NCBI GenBank assembly: GCA_003165095.1
Contig: PLSH01000171.1
Span: 9,039-24,999 of the forward strand
Direction: 5' to 3'
DNA from: Acidobacteriaceae bacterium
GTDB taxonomy: Bacteria > Acidobacteriota > Terriglobia > Terriglobales > Acidobacteriaceae
Length of the DNA stretch: 15,961 nucleotides
Shown here piece after piece: positions 8,576 to 15,532 of this stretch; the stretch's first letter is position 1; each line of letters opens with the position of its first letter. The translations under genes and the position numbers were made by a program. The notes beneath the pieces were generated by a model. The model was not told the DNA's origin. It saw only the letters and a program-made list of their open reading frames with translations, and did no database searches.

Positions 8576-8688
8576 ATTCGCCGTGCTCCGTCTTCCTCTG
8601 CGCAAGTGTACAGGATCGGAAAATAAACACCGCGTCAGGGCCGTCCTGAAATCGTCTATCCTGAACCTGCGCTCCCGGAGGTCACCGG

Positions 8689-10179
8689 ATGCTCTCACCC
8701 GCCGTCACCACCCCCGTCGCTCCCTCGCCGGCTGAAGACATTGCCGCCGCCATCGATCACATCGCCCCGCTCCACGGCCTGCCCCTTGAAGACCGCCTCT
8801 GGATGGCCCGCCATGGCTCCGAGGTCATCGCCAACGCCGGCGACATCCTCTTTGAAGAAGGCGGGCCCGCTGAGCACATGTTTCTCATCCTCAAAGGCGA
8901 AATTCACGTCCGCCGCCAGCACGGCGGTCCCATGGCGCTGTTCATCGGCCGCACCGGGCAAATGACCGGCTTGCTCCCCTTTTCGCGCATGAAAAGCTAC
9001 GGCGGGCAGGGATTCGCCATCTCCTCGGTCTGGGGTCTTCTCATTCACCGCTCGCTGTTCGATGAGATGCTCCAGGCCATCCCGTCCATGGCCCAGCGCG
9101 TCGTCTCCTCGCTTCTCGACCGCGTACGCGAGGTCACCCGCATCGAGCAGCAGGCTGAAAAACTCACCGCACTGGGCAAGCTGGCCGGCAACCTGGCCCA
9201 CGAGCTCAACAATCCCGCCTCCGCCGCCCAGCGTGCCGCCTCCAGCGTGATCGAGGCCTTGCAGGCCAACCGCAGCAACCGCTTCAAGCTGGTCAACCTC
9301 TGCCTCAGCCCGGAGCAGATAAGCGCCATAGAAGCCTGGGAAGAGAAAATCCTCACCCGCGCCATCCCGCTCGCAGCCGCCGGCTCCGGACCGCATGCAC
9401 TGGACTACATCGCCCGCGAAGAATCCCTCCGCGCCGCGCTCAGCGCCATCGGCTGCCAGGATGTGTGGGAGATGGCGCCGCAGTTGGCCGAGCAGGGAGT
9501 CACCGCCGCCGACCTCGACGAGTACCTCACCATCCTCGGCCCCGAAGAGGCCTCTGTCTCGCTCCAGTTCTTCGCCCGTTACCTGCGCTCCACACGCGCC
9601 GCTGAGACCCTGGTCAATTCCACCGCCCGCATCTTCGACCTCATCGACGCCGTCAAGGCTTATTCCAACATGGACCGCGCCCCGATTCTCGAAGTCGATG
9701 TCCCGGCCGGCCTCGACGCCACGCTTCTTATGCTCAGCTCGCGCATGGACCAGGTCCAGATCGAGCGCGACTACCAGGAAAATCTGCCCCGCATCAGCGC
9801 CTACAGCGGCGAGCTCAACCAGGTGTGGACCGCCCTGATCGAAAACGCTCTCGACGCCCTCGGCCCCGGGGTCCCCACGGACAGGTCTTCGTCCGTGGGG
9901 TGGAGCAACCGGGGCCATCTGCGCATCGCTTGCCGCCTTGAAGTGGATATGCTGCTGGTGGAGATCTGGGATACCGGCCCCGGCATCCCTCCCGAACTGC
10001 AGGAACGCATCTTCGAGCCGTTTTTCACCACCAAGGCGCCCGGTCAGGGCCTCGGCCTGGGCCTGGACAACGCCATGCGCATCGTCCGCAAGCATCGTGG
10101 CCATTTGAGCGTGAAGTCGGAGCCGGGGTCAACCTGCTTCCGAGTCCGCCTGCCCCTCGACCAACTGCAGGCCTACTGA
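8689..10179 (+). CDS. Orphan sensor histidine kinase with N-terminal cyclic-nucleotide-binding-like domain
   Basis: The 496-residue cytoplasmic protein starts with a cNMP/CRP-like beta-roll (about 31-130: GDILFEEGGPAEHMFLILKGE). The H-box is LGKLAGNLAHELNNPAS with phospho-acceptor H171. A long helical stretch (about 185-330) with little resemblance to standard HisKA follows. The ATPase domain shows N-box NQVWTALIENALDA (N386), G1 WDTGPGI (D428), F-box FEPFFTT and G2 GQGLGLGL (452-459). There are no membrane segments, so the stimulus is probably an intracellular ligand or redox or nucleotide signal bound by the beta-roll. The ATG has a near-perfect GGAGGT six bases upstream. No response regulator lies in the window. 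The gene diverges from the glycosidase with a 113-bp gap. Between N- and G1-boxes residues 392-410 are encoded by a 55-bp nested palindrome that looks inserted in frame. No two-component partner can be named. Confidence 0.9.
   Translation: MLSPAVTTPVAPSPAEDIAAAIDHIAPLHGLPLEDRLWMARHGSEVIANAGDILFEEGGPAEHMFLILKGEIHVRRQHGGPMALFIGRTGQMTGLLPFSRMKSYGGQGFAISSVWGLLIHRSLFDEMLQAIPSMAQRVVSSLLDRVREVTRIEQQAEKLTALGKLAGNLAHELNNPASAAQRAASSVIEALQANRSNRFKLVNLCLSPEQISAIEAWEEKILTRAIPLAAAGSGPHALDYIAREESLRAALSAIGCQDVWEMAPQLAEQGVTAADLDEYLTILGPEEASVSLQFFARYLRSTRAAETLVNSTARIFDLIDAVKAYSNMDRAPILEVDVPAGLDATLLMLSSRMDQVQIERDYQENLPRISAYSGELNQVWTALIENALDALGPGVPTDRSSSVGWSNRGHLRIACRLEVDMLLVEIWDTGPGIPPELQERIFEPFFTTKAPGQGLGLGLDNAMRIVRKHRGHLSVKSEPGSTCFRVRLPLDQLQAY
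9862..9916. repeat. Nested palindromic element inside the kinase gene
   Basis: Outer arms GGCCCCGG (9862-9869) and CCGGGGCC (9909-9916) flank inner arms CCCCACGGAC (9873-9882) and GTCCGTGGGG (9891-9900), with an 8-base loop AGGTCTTC. All arms are perfect complements. The element keeps the reading frame and encodes residues 392-410, a spot where related ATPase domains usually have only a short loop. It resembles the extragenic palindromic or in-frame palindromic repeats known from other bacteria (for example Rickettsia palindromic elements); a mobile origin is inferred. Confidence 0.65.
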
Positions 10180-10199
10180 ATAACAGCTTCCAGCTGCCT

Positions 10200-10664
10200 T
10201 CAGAACGACACATCCGCGGGCTCGGTCACCATCAGCACCGACTGGTCCCCGGTCTTCGCCTTCCAGGCCGCCCGGATCGCCGCAATTTTGCCGCGATTCT
10301 CGCCGTTGTCGAGGTAGTAGATCACCAGCATCTTCGACCGCAGACGCTCCGGCTCGCGTTCATTCTTGCCCTGCCACTGCCCATACGCTTCAAGCGCGCT
10401 CAGCCCCGACGGAAACCGCGGCGTCACTTCCTTGTCGAGGAACTCCCGCCACGACGCCTCGCTGATCCCCTGGTCCAGGTGATCCGCCGGCCCCAATCCA
10501 AAATAGAGCTTCGTGTCCACCCAGCCCTGGGTATGCCCCGGATGCGCCGCGTCGCCCTCAAGAGTGGGCGCGACAGCCGCGGGCGGCTGAGACGCGGGCC
10601 GGTGCGCGCATCCAGCCGGCGCCATCGAAATCAGCAATAAAAACAGTGTTGTGCGCAGCCGCAT
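10200..10664 (-). CDS. DUF3574 domain lipoprotein
   Basis: The 154-residue product begins with a lipoprotein signal (MRLRTTLFLLLISMAPAGC; lipobox ending at C19), so it should be processed and lipid-anchored in a membrane. After a Pro/Ala linker, residues 48-154 match the DUF3574 pattern as I know it: TKLYFGLG, then SEASWREFLDKEVTPRFPSGLS, LEAYGQWQG, RSKMLVIYYLD and a final PADVSF. The function of the family is unknown. The start at 10664 has GGAG (in CGGAGATAG) five to six bases before the ATG. The gene converges on the kinase, with only 20 bp between the two stops, and no terminator hairpin was seen there. Confidence 0.85.
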   Translation of the reverse strand: MRLRTTLFLLLISMAPAGCAHRPASQPPAAVAPTLEGDAAHPGHTQGWVDTKLYFGLGPADHLDQGISEASWREFLDKEVTPRFPSGLSALEAYGQWQGKNEREPERLRSKMLVIYYLDNGENRGKIAAIRAAWKAKTGDQSVLMVTEPADVSF

Positions 10665-10753
10665 TCTATCTCCGCGCTTCAGGAAGGATGTTTTTGGCGG
10701 TGCCGGAATAGAGACTTGATCTTTAAGATAGAACGGAGCCGGGGCAGCTTTCT

Positions 10754-10767
10754 ATTCCCTATTCCCT
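10754..10767. repeat. Tandem heptamer ATTCCCT x2 just past the DUF427 stop
   Basis: Two perfect copies of ATTCCCT (AGGGAAT on the minus strand) lie 6 bp beyond the stop codon of the DUF427 gene. The same heptamer occurs in a longer array at 15490-15525, also just past a minus-strand stop codon. Confidence 0.5.
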
Positions 10768-10773
10768 GCTTTT

Positions 10774-11058
10774 TCATTTCTCCACTTCCACGCCCCGCCA
10801 GAAGGCGACGTGCCCTTTAATCTTCCGGGCCGCTGGTTTTGGATCGGGGTAATACCAGGCCGCGTCCTGATTGTCCTGCTCGCCGATCGCCAGGCTCATG
10901 TACCGCGCCTGGCCCTTCCAGGGGCAGGTTGAAGTGGTGCTGCTGGGTCGAAAGTATTCTCGCTTGAGGCTGGTCTCGGGAAAGTACACGTTCCCTTCCA
11001 CCTCTTCGATCTGATCGCTTTCGGCAACAACTTTGCCGTTCCACATTGCTCGCGCCAT
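10774..11058 (-). CDS. DUF427 family protein
   Basis: The 94-residue product matches the DUF427 family in length and in its signature residues: an N-terminal MWNGKVVAESD, GNVYFPETSL, the central TSTCPWKGQARY (42-53), then AAWYYPDPKPAARKIKGHVAFWRG. Members are small single-domain cytoplasmic proteins of undetermined function. No signal peptide or membrane segment is seen. The ATG at 11058 has only a weak upstream site (CCGGAA). The gene is separated from the lipoprotein by 109 bp and from the next gene upstream by 139 bp, so it is probably a single transcription unit. Function is not inferred. Confidence 0.85.
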   Translation of the reverse strand: MARAMWNGKVVAESDQIEEVEGNVYFPETSLKREYFRPSSTTSTCPWKGQARYMSLAIGEQDNQDAAWYYPDPKPAARKIKGHVAFWRGVEVEK

Positions 11059-11197
11059 GGATCATTCCGGTCAAATAGGGACTCAGCCACCTGGCCAGCC
11101 GCAAGCGCGGCCCCGCCGGCATGTCCGAAACGACACTACCAGAGATTGCGCTGCGTAGCGAGCCGAGTTGCGCCGGGAAACATCTCCCCGGAAAAAC

Positions 11198-11521
11198 CTA
11201 CTTCGCTGCGCCGATCGAATCGATATGGACGCTCTTCTGCGCCGCATCGGCAGTCGCGGTCACCGTCACCTTGTCGCCGTAATAGGCTTTCACAGCATCC
11301 GGGTTATCGATCGACCAGACCTGCTTCTTGGCCTCGTCCACAAACACCGGCTTCATCCCGCCGTTGATGCACTTCTTCACGCAGGCCGCGCCGGTCCCCG
11401 TGTGTTTCGCGCCGCACATCGAATCGGAAATCCATCCTGTGATCTGCGCCGAATCCGCAGCCTGGGCCGAAACCACCATCAGGGCAAAAGCTGCCACCAT
11501 TACTGAAATTGCACGCTTCAT
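11198..11521 (-). CDS. Small secreted three-cysteine protein, probably DUF5818
   Basis: The 107-residue product has a clear signal peptide (MKRAISVMVAAFALMVVSAQA), leaving a mature domain of about 86 residues. The mature part starts ITGWISDSMCGAKH and carries C36, C47 and C51 (C-x10-C-x3-C), then a strand-rich half (KPVFVDEAKKQVWSIDN, YYGDKVTVTATAD, SVHIDSI) that suggests a small OB-like or beta-barrel fold. I recognise the pattern as an acidobacterial secreted family, probably DUF5818, with moderate confidence. The cysteines could bind metal or form a disulfide; nothing shows which. The ATG at 11521 has an excellent GGAGGT site about five bases upstream, so the longer frame reaching 11581 is rejected. 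Function unknown. Confidence 0.8.
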   Translation of the reverse strand: MKRAISVMVAAFALMVVSAQAADSAQITGWISDSMCGAKHTGTGAACVKKCINGGMKPVFVDEAKKQVWSIDNPDAVKAYYGDKVTVTATADAAQKSVHIDSIGAAK

Positions 11522-11643
11522 GGGAACCTCCAGGGGAATTGACAACCTCGAACAGATACTATCATGCTCGCCAAAACACAAGTGCGCAAATAAATGACCG
11601 TGAACGGCTTCAGCGCATGGCGAATGCCGGTGTTCGCCCTCTT

Positions 11644-12087
11644 TTATTTCTTCGCTCGGAAGCTGCGCGTCGCCTCCACCCGCTTCTGAACCGACTCGTA
11701 CCGCTGCGCGGCGGCCGTAAACCGGCTCACCAGTTCCTGGGTCTTGATCATAAACCCGGGATTCTCCGCCCGGACCGCTTCCAGAATCGGCGTAAACTTG
11801 GCCAGCAGGGAGAATCCCTCCCCGTTGGAATCCACAAACAGTTCAGCTGAAACCGCACCGTGCAACACCATGGCCGCCGCCATCTCCCAATAGGTGAGCA
11901 CCTGCCGGAGCCACGCGTTATGCGGGTCGTCGGGATTCTCCGACACCGCGAAATACTCCTGTGCCGTCGTCGGCCAGAACTCGCCCGTCACCCACGCGCG
12001 CGCCTGCCGCATCACCGCTTCGGTGCGCAATCCATAAAGTTTCAGAATGATCTCGGCATCCGCCGGAGTCGCCAGCATCCGTTCCAT
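11644..12087 (-). CDS. Conserved-looking helical protein of unknown function
   Basis: The 147-residue product lacks a signal peptide or membrane anchor. It begins MERMLATPADAEIILKLYGLR, then EAVMRQARAWVTGEFWPTTAQEYFAV, YWEMAAAMVLHGAVSAELF (67-84), and ends in a basic coiled-coil-like helix (RYESVQKRVEATRSFRAKK). The regular helical pattern and Trp-rich middle resemble a hypothetical family that I associate with Acidobacteriota, but I cannot name a domain or function. GGGGA lies about seven bases before the ATG at 12087. A TTG seven codons earlier (12108) extends the frame but is less likely. A 67-bp gap separates it from the small charged gene upstream, so the two may be co-transcribed. Confidence 0.7.
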   Translation of the reverse strand: MERMLATPADAEIILKLYGLRTEAVMRQARAWVTGEFWPTTAQEYFAVSENPDDPHNAWLRQVLTYWEMAAAMVLHGAVSAELFVDSNGEGFSLLAKFTPILEAVRAENPGFMIKTQELVSRFTAAAQRYESVQKRVEATRSFRAKK

Positions 12088-12153
12088 CGTGTTTTCCCCG
12101 CAGCCCAATACTACTGGACTCAGCCTGGAACCTGCTGAGCGGTTTGCGGCTGC

Positions 12154-12339
12154 TTACGCCGCGCTTGCCCTTCTCGCCTTTGCGGGAACTCGCTTGCCGC
12201 CCGTAGCCGCACCGGCCGCCAGTTCCTCGTCCGTATAGAAACGGCCCGACTGATCCAATTCCCCCGAAGCAAGCCGCCGCGAGACTTCGGCCAAAGCCTG
12301 GTCGATCGCATCCAGCTTCTGCCGCGATGTCATTTCCAT
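12154..12339 (-). CDS. Small charged protein downstream of topA
   Basis: The 61-residue frame reads MEMTSRQKLDAIDQALAEVS and then continues through an amphipathic helix to GRFYTDEELAA, ending in a basic alanine/lysine tail (KRVPAKARRASAA). The helical start and basic tail would suit a small DNA- or partner-binding protein, or an antitoxin-like regulator, but no family is recognised. GAGGA lies nine bases before the ATG at 12339. An ATG two codons later (12333) overlaps the stop of a possible 29-codon frame and is the alternative start. It lies about 115 bp past the topA stop on the same strand, so it could be expressed by read-through. Confidence 0.5.
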   Translation of the reverse strand: MEMTSRQKLDAIDQALAEVSRRLASGELDQSGRFYTDEELAAGAATGGKRVPAKARRASAA

Positions 12340-12454
12340 GGGGTCAGTTCCTCGATTGTCGACCAACGATCTTGATCATGAATCACAAGCGGCGACCCGA
12401 ACTCCCGTTCGGCAATCAAGATCCGGCGAGAAGAACCATGTCTTTCATGCTCAT

Positions 12455-15127
12455 TTACGCCGGCTGCAGTTCCTTCTTTTCGCCCTTCTTCTCCACCACC
12501 GGCCCATGCGTCTCCGCCGTCGGCGGAGGCGGCGCATCCCCGATCCGCTTCGAGTAGCTGCAAACTACCGCGGTCTTCTCAGCGCCTGCCGCAACCTTCT
12601 TGGCGCGCTTTTTCGGCGCCGCTTCCTCGTCGGCCGCCTTCTTCTTGTTGGGGCATTCCAGATAAATTCCCGTGCGAAGAACCTTCTCCACCAAATACGG
12701 GCTTCCGCACTCCGGGCACGGCTCGACCACCGGCTTCGAATTCGACGTAAAGTCGCACTTGGGATAGTTCGTGCAGCCCCAGAACACGTTCCCGCGCCGC
12801 GCCTTGCGCTCTGCCAGGTCGCCGGTGCCGCACTTCGGGCATTTCATCCCTTCAATCAGGTTCTGCTTGATGTACTTGCACTTCGGGTACCCGGAACACG
12901 ACACAAACTCCCCGTACGCGCCCTGCCGCAGCACCAGCGGCTTGCCGCAAACCGGGCAGTCCTCGCCCGTCGGCTCCGGCGGCTTCTGCTGCTGCTTCTG
13001 GCTCAGCTTCCTGAAGGTCTTGCAGGGCGGATCGTCGTTATACCCCGGGCAGGACATGAACGGCCCGAACAGACCGCGCCTCAGCACCATCACCCGCCCG
13101 CAGTTCTCGCAGTACTCCTCGGTCTCGCCCGCCTCCTGCGCCTCCGGCGTGTTCAGGTCCGGCTTGGCGGCGAAGTTTTCCCTGGTAAACGTACAGCTCG
13201 CCGGATTCTTCTTGTCGTACGCCGAACACGCAAAGAAAGTCCCGAACTTGCCCCACTTCAGCACCAGGGGCGACCCGCACAGTTCGCACTTCTCGTTGGT
13301 CACTTCTTCCATGCGCTTGATGTTGCGCATTTTCTTGCCGGCGTCTTTCAGTTCGTCCTCAAAGTGGTCGTAAAAGCCGTTCATCAGGTCGGTCCACTTT
13401 TCCTTGCCGTCCTCGATGTCGTCCAGCTCCTCCTCAAGCCGCGCCGTGTACTTGGTGTCGAAGATGTACGGGAAACTCTCCACCAGCAGGTCGCACACCA
13501 CCACCCCGATTTCGGTCGGGTAGAACCGTCCCCTCGATCCTCCGTGCTTCACCACGTATTCGCGGTCCTGAATGGTCGAGATGATCGACGCATACGTCGA
13601 CGGCCGCCCGATTCCCCGCTCCTCCAACTCCTTCACCAGCGAAGCTTCGTTGTACCGCGGCGGAGGCTGCGTCGCGTGCTGCTCGTGCAGCAGCTTTTCC
13701 AGCTCCAGCGCCTTCACTCCGTCCAGGATGGGCAGCTTGTTTGAGGATTCGTCCTCTTCGTCCTTCTTCTCTTCCACAACCTCGTACACTTTCAGGAAGC
13801 CGTCGAAGCGCTGCACCGAGCCGCTGGCTCTGAAATCGTATGTCTTCCCGGTCTGCTTCGACTTCGCGGCAATATTCGCCGTGGTCACGTCGTAGATCGC
13901 CGGAACCATCTGCGACGCTACAAAACGCTTCCAGATCAGCGTGTACAGTTTCAGTTGCTCGTCGCTCAGGTAGCGCGCAATGGACTCCGGAGTCCGCGCC
14001 GCATCCGACGGCCGAATCGCCTCGTGAGCGTCCTGCGCATCCTTCTTGCCTTTGTACACATTCTGCGCGGCCGGCAGGTATTTCTCCCCCAGGCTCCTCG
14101 CAATCCATTCCCGCGCCCCGGTCACCGCTTCCGGCGCAACACGCGGCGAGTCCGTTCTCATGTACGTGATCAGGCCGGTCGTGCCTTCGGCGCCAAGATC
14201 CACGCCTTCGTAGAGCCGCTGCGCCACGCCCATCGTCCGCCGCACATTGAATCCCAGCTTGTTGGCCGCGTCCCGCTGCAGCTGGCTGGTAATGAATGGC
14301 GGCAGAGGCCGTCTTTGCTGTTCGCGCGCCTGCACCGAGACAATTTGCCAGTCGGCGCCCTTGAGCGCCCCCAGCACCTCGTCCATCGACTTCTTATCCG
14401 GCAATGCGCTCGAAATGAGCTGCTCTTTTCCGTCCTTGTCGGTTCCATTCGCGACCCGGGCCGGCTCTCCATCGATGCCGACGAACCGTGCCTTGAATGT
14501 CCTCTCCGCCTGCTTCTCCGGGTGCAGCATTGCGTCCAGCGTCCAATATTCCACCGGCGTGAACGCGCCAATCTCCCGCTCCCGCTCCACGATCAGCCGC
14601 AGCGCCACCGTTTGCACCCGGCCCGCGGACAATCCCCGCCGCACCTTGTCCCACAACAGCGGCGATATCTGGTACCCCACCAGCCGGTCCAGCACCCGCC
14701 GCGTCTGCTGCGCGTCCACCAGGTTCTGGTCGATGTCCCGGGCGTGGCTGAACGCCTCCTGCACCGCCTTCTTCGTGATCTCGTTGAACGTCACGCGGCG
14801 GATCTTCTTCCGCTCTTTGGCATTGGTGCCCAGTTGCAGCGCCAGGTGATACGCAATTGCTTCGCCCTCGCGGTCCGGATCGGGCGCAAGATACACTTCG
14901 TCCGCATGCGCAGCCAGCTTCTTCAGCTGCTCCACCACCTTCTCCTTGCCCGGAGACACGATCAGCTCCGGCACAAAGGTCCGATTCTTCAACTCCACGC
15001 CAATATCGTTCTTGGGCAGGTCCATAATGTGCCCAATCGACGCCCGCACCTCAAACCCGTTGCCCAGATACTTCTCGATCGTCTTCGCCTTGGCGGGCGA
15101 TTCGACAATCACCAGTGATTTTGTCAT
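12455..15127 (-). CDS. topA: DNA topoisomerase I (type IA)
   Basis: The 890-residue enzyme relaxes negatively supercoiled DNA through a single-strand break. The Toprim domain begins at residue 3 (LVIVESPAKAKTIEKYLG, catalytic E9) with DPDREGE at 83-89. The active-site tyrosine is Y322 in GLITYMRTDSPR. The C-terminal part carries zinc ribbons in series: CELC, CENC, CPVC and CPKC modules each with a second cysteine pair, then a fifth starting CPEC whose final cysteine is missing (it reads LECPNKKK). A lysine/alanine-rich tail follows, ending KKGEKKELQPA. AAGG lies before ATG codons at 15133 and 15127; the latter gives the canonical MTKSLVIVESPAK start. It lies downstream of dprA on the same strand with a 405-bp spacer that probably holds its own promoter. 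Confidence 0.97.
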   Translation of the reverse strand: MTKSLVIVESPAKAKTIEKYLGNGFEVRASIGHIMDLPKNDIGVELKNRTFVPELIVSPGKEKVVEQLKKLAAHADEVYLAPDPDREGEAIAYHLALQLGTNAKERKKIRRVTFNEITKKAVQEAFSHARDIDQNLVDAQQTRRVLDRLVGYQISPLLWDKVRRGLSAGRVQTVALRLIVEREREIGAFTPVEYWTLDAMLHPEKQAERTFKARFVGIDGEPARVANGTDKDGKEQLISSALPDKKSMDEVLGALKGADWQIVSVQAREQQRRPLPPFITSQLQRDAANKLGFNVRRTMGVAQRLYEGVDLGAEGTTGLITYMRTDSPRVAPEAVTGAREWIARSLGEKYLPAAQNVYKGKKDAQDAHEAIRPSDAARTPESIARYLSDEQLKLYTLIWKRFVASQMVPAIYDVTTANIAAKSKQTGKTYDFRASGSVQRFDGFLKVYEVVEEKKDEEDESSNKLPILDGVKALELEKLLHEQHATQPPPRYNEASLVKELEERGIGRPSTYASIISTIQDREYVVKHGGSRGRFYPTEIGVVVCDLLVESFPYIFDTKYTARLEEELDDIEDGKEKWTDLMNGFYDHFEDELKDAGKKMRNIKRMEEVTNEKCELCGSPLVLKWGKFGTFFACSAYDKKNPASCTFTRENFAAKPDLNTPEAQEAGETEEYCENCGRVMVLRRGLFGPFMSCPGYNDDPPCKTFRKLSQKQQQKPPEPTGEDCPVCGKPLVLRQGAYGEFVSCSGYPKCKYIKQNLIEGMKCPKCGTGDLAERKARRGNVFWGCTNYPKCDFTSNSKPVVEPCPECGSPYLVEKVLRTGIYLECPNKKKAADEEAAPKKRAKKVAAGAEKTAVVCSYSKRIGDAPPPPTAETHGPVVEKKGEKKELQPA

Positions 15128-15298
15128 TGCCATCCTTGTGTCCCTACTCACTCTACCCTGTCAGGCTGATTGGACTTGCCGGCTCTTGAATTCGTTTCAT
15201 TCGCGCTCCGCCCGGTCTCCAATCAGACCCGGCGCCCGACCGTCATCTTCCGTCTTTCCCAAAAAATCAGCCACAAGTGTTGCACCCTACCACGGAAC

Positions 15299-15352
15299 AC
15301 CGCCCCATTTCCACTCAACTGAGATGATTTTTTCTCGACCGCCCCATTTCCA
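15299..15352. repeat. Duplicated 15-mer ACCGCCCCATTTCCA
   Basis: The 15-mer occurs exactly at 15299-15313 and 15338-15352, a 39-bp offset of roughly four helical turns. On the topA strand it reads TGGAAATGGGGCGGT. A related CCCGCCCCATCA occurs near 15477. The copies could be regulator sites upstream of topA or remnants of a duplication. Confidence 0.45.
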
Positions 15353-15489
15353 AGAGCATAGCGACGCTGCTTCGCGGGTGAATAAAACCCCCGCAAACCC
15401 CTGCTGAATCACCTGTTGGAACTCATTTGCAGAAGCCGATTCCGCTCCTGCTCCGATTAGACGTAAAAATATGGACCCGCCCCATCAAT

Positions 15490-15525
15490 ATTCCCTTATC
15501 CCCATTCCCTATTCCCTATTTCCCT
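15490..15525. repeat. Degenerate ATTCCCT heptamer array past the dprA stop
   Basis: Five consecutive units can be read: ATTCCCT, TATCCCC, ATTCCCT, ATTCCCT and ATTTCCCT. The array ends 7 bp from the dprA stop codon, so in transcription order it is the first sequence after the gene. The same arrangement occurs past the DUF427 gene. Confidence 0.55.
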
Positions 15526-15532
15526 GTCTCTC

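Larger units (their letters stand above)
15128..15532. other. dprA-topA spacer without a gene
   Basis: No convincing coding frame or RNA gene is seen here. It holds the topA leader, an imperfect hairpin with GGTCT/AGACC arms (about 15213-15229), a duplicated ACCGCCCCATTTCCA (15299-15352) and a heptamer array beside the dprA stop. The topA promoter should lie here, but no clear -35/-10 pair stands out. Confidence 0.6.

Noticed and set aside
4320..8698. CRISPR array or phage defence island around the PIN unit
   Set aside because: The repeats at 4942-4985 are only three short promoter boxes without spacers of constant length, and the flanking genes are metabolic.
8695..10104. 469-codon open frame antisense to the histidine kinase
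   Set aside because: It lies opposite a gene with complete kinase motifs and a strong ribosome site. Its Gly/Asp/Glu-rich composition is the expected mirror of a GC-rich coding frame.
11171..11192. Hairpin CCGGG...CCCGG just past the small secreted gene as a terminator
   Set aside because: The stem is only about five base pairs and no T-run follows it in the transcribed direction.
12338..13744. 468-codon plus-strand frame opposite topA
   Set aside because: Arg/Leu/His-rich shadow of the zinc-ribbon region of topA, with no domain and no ribosome site.
13955..15118. 387-codon plus-strand frame opposite topA
   Set aside because: Antisense shadow of the conserved topoisomerase core.
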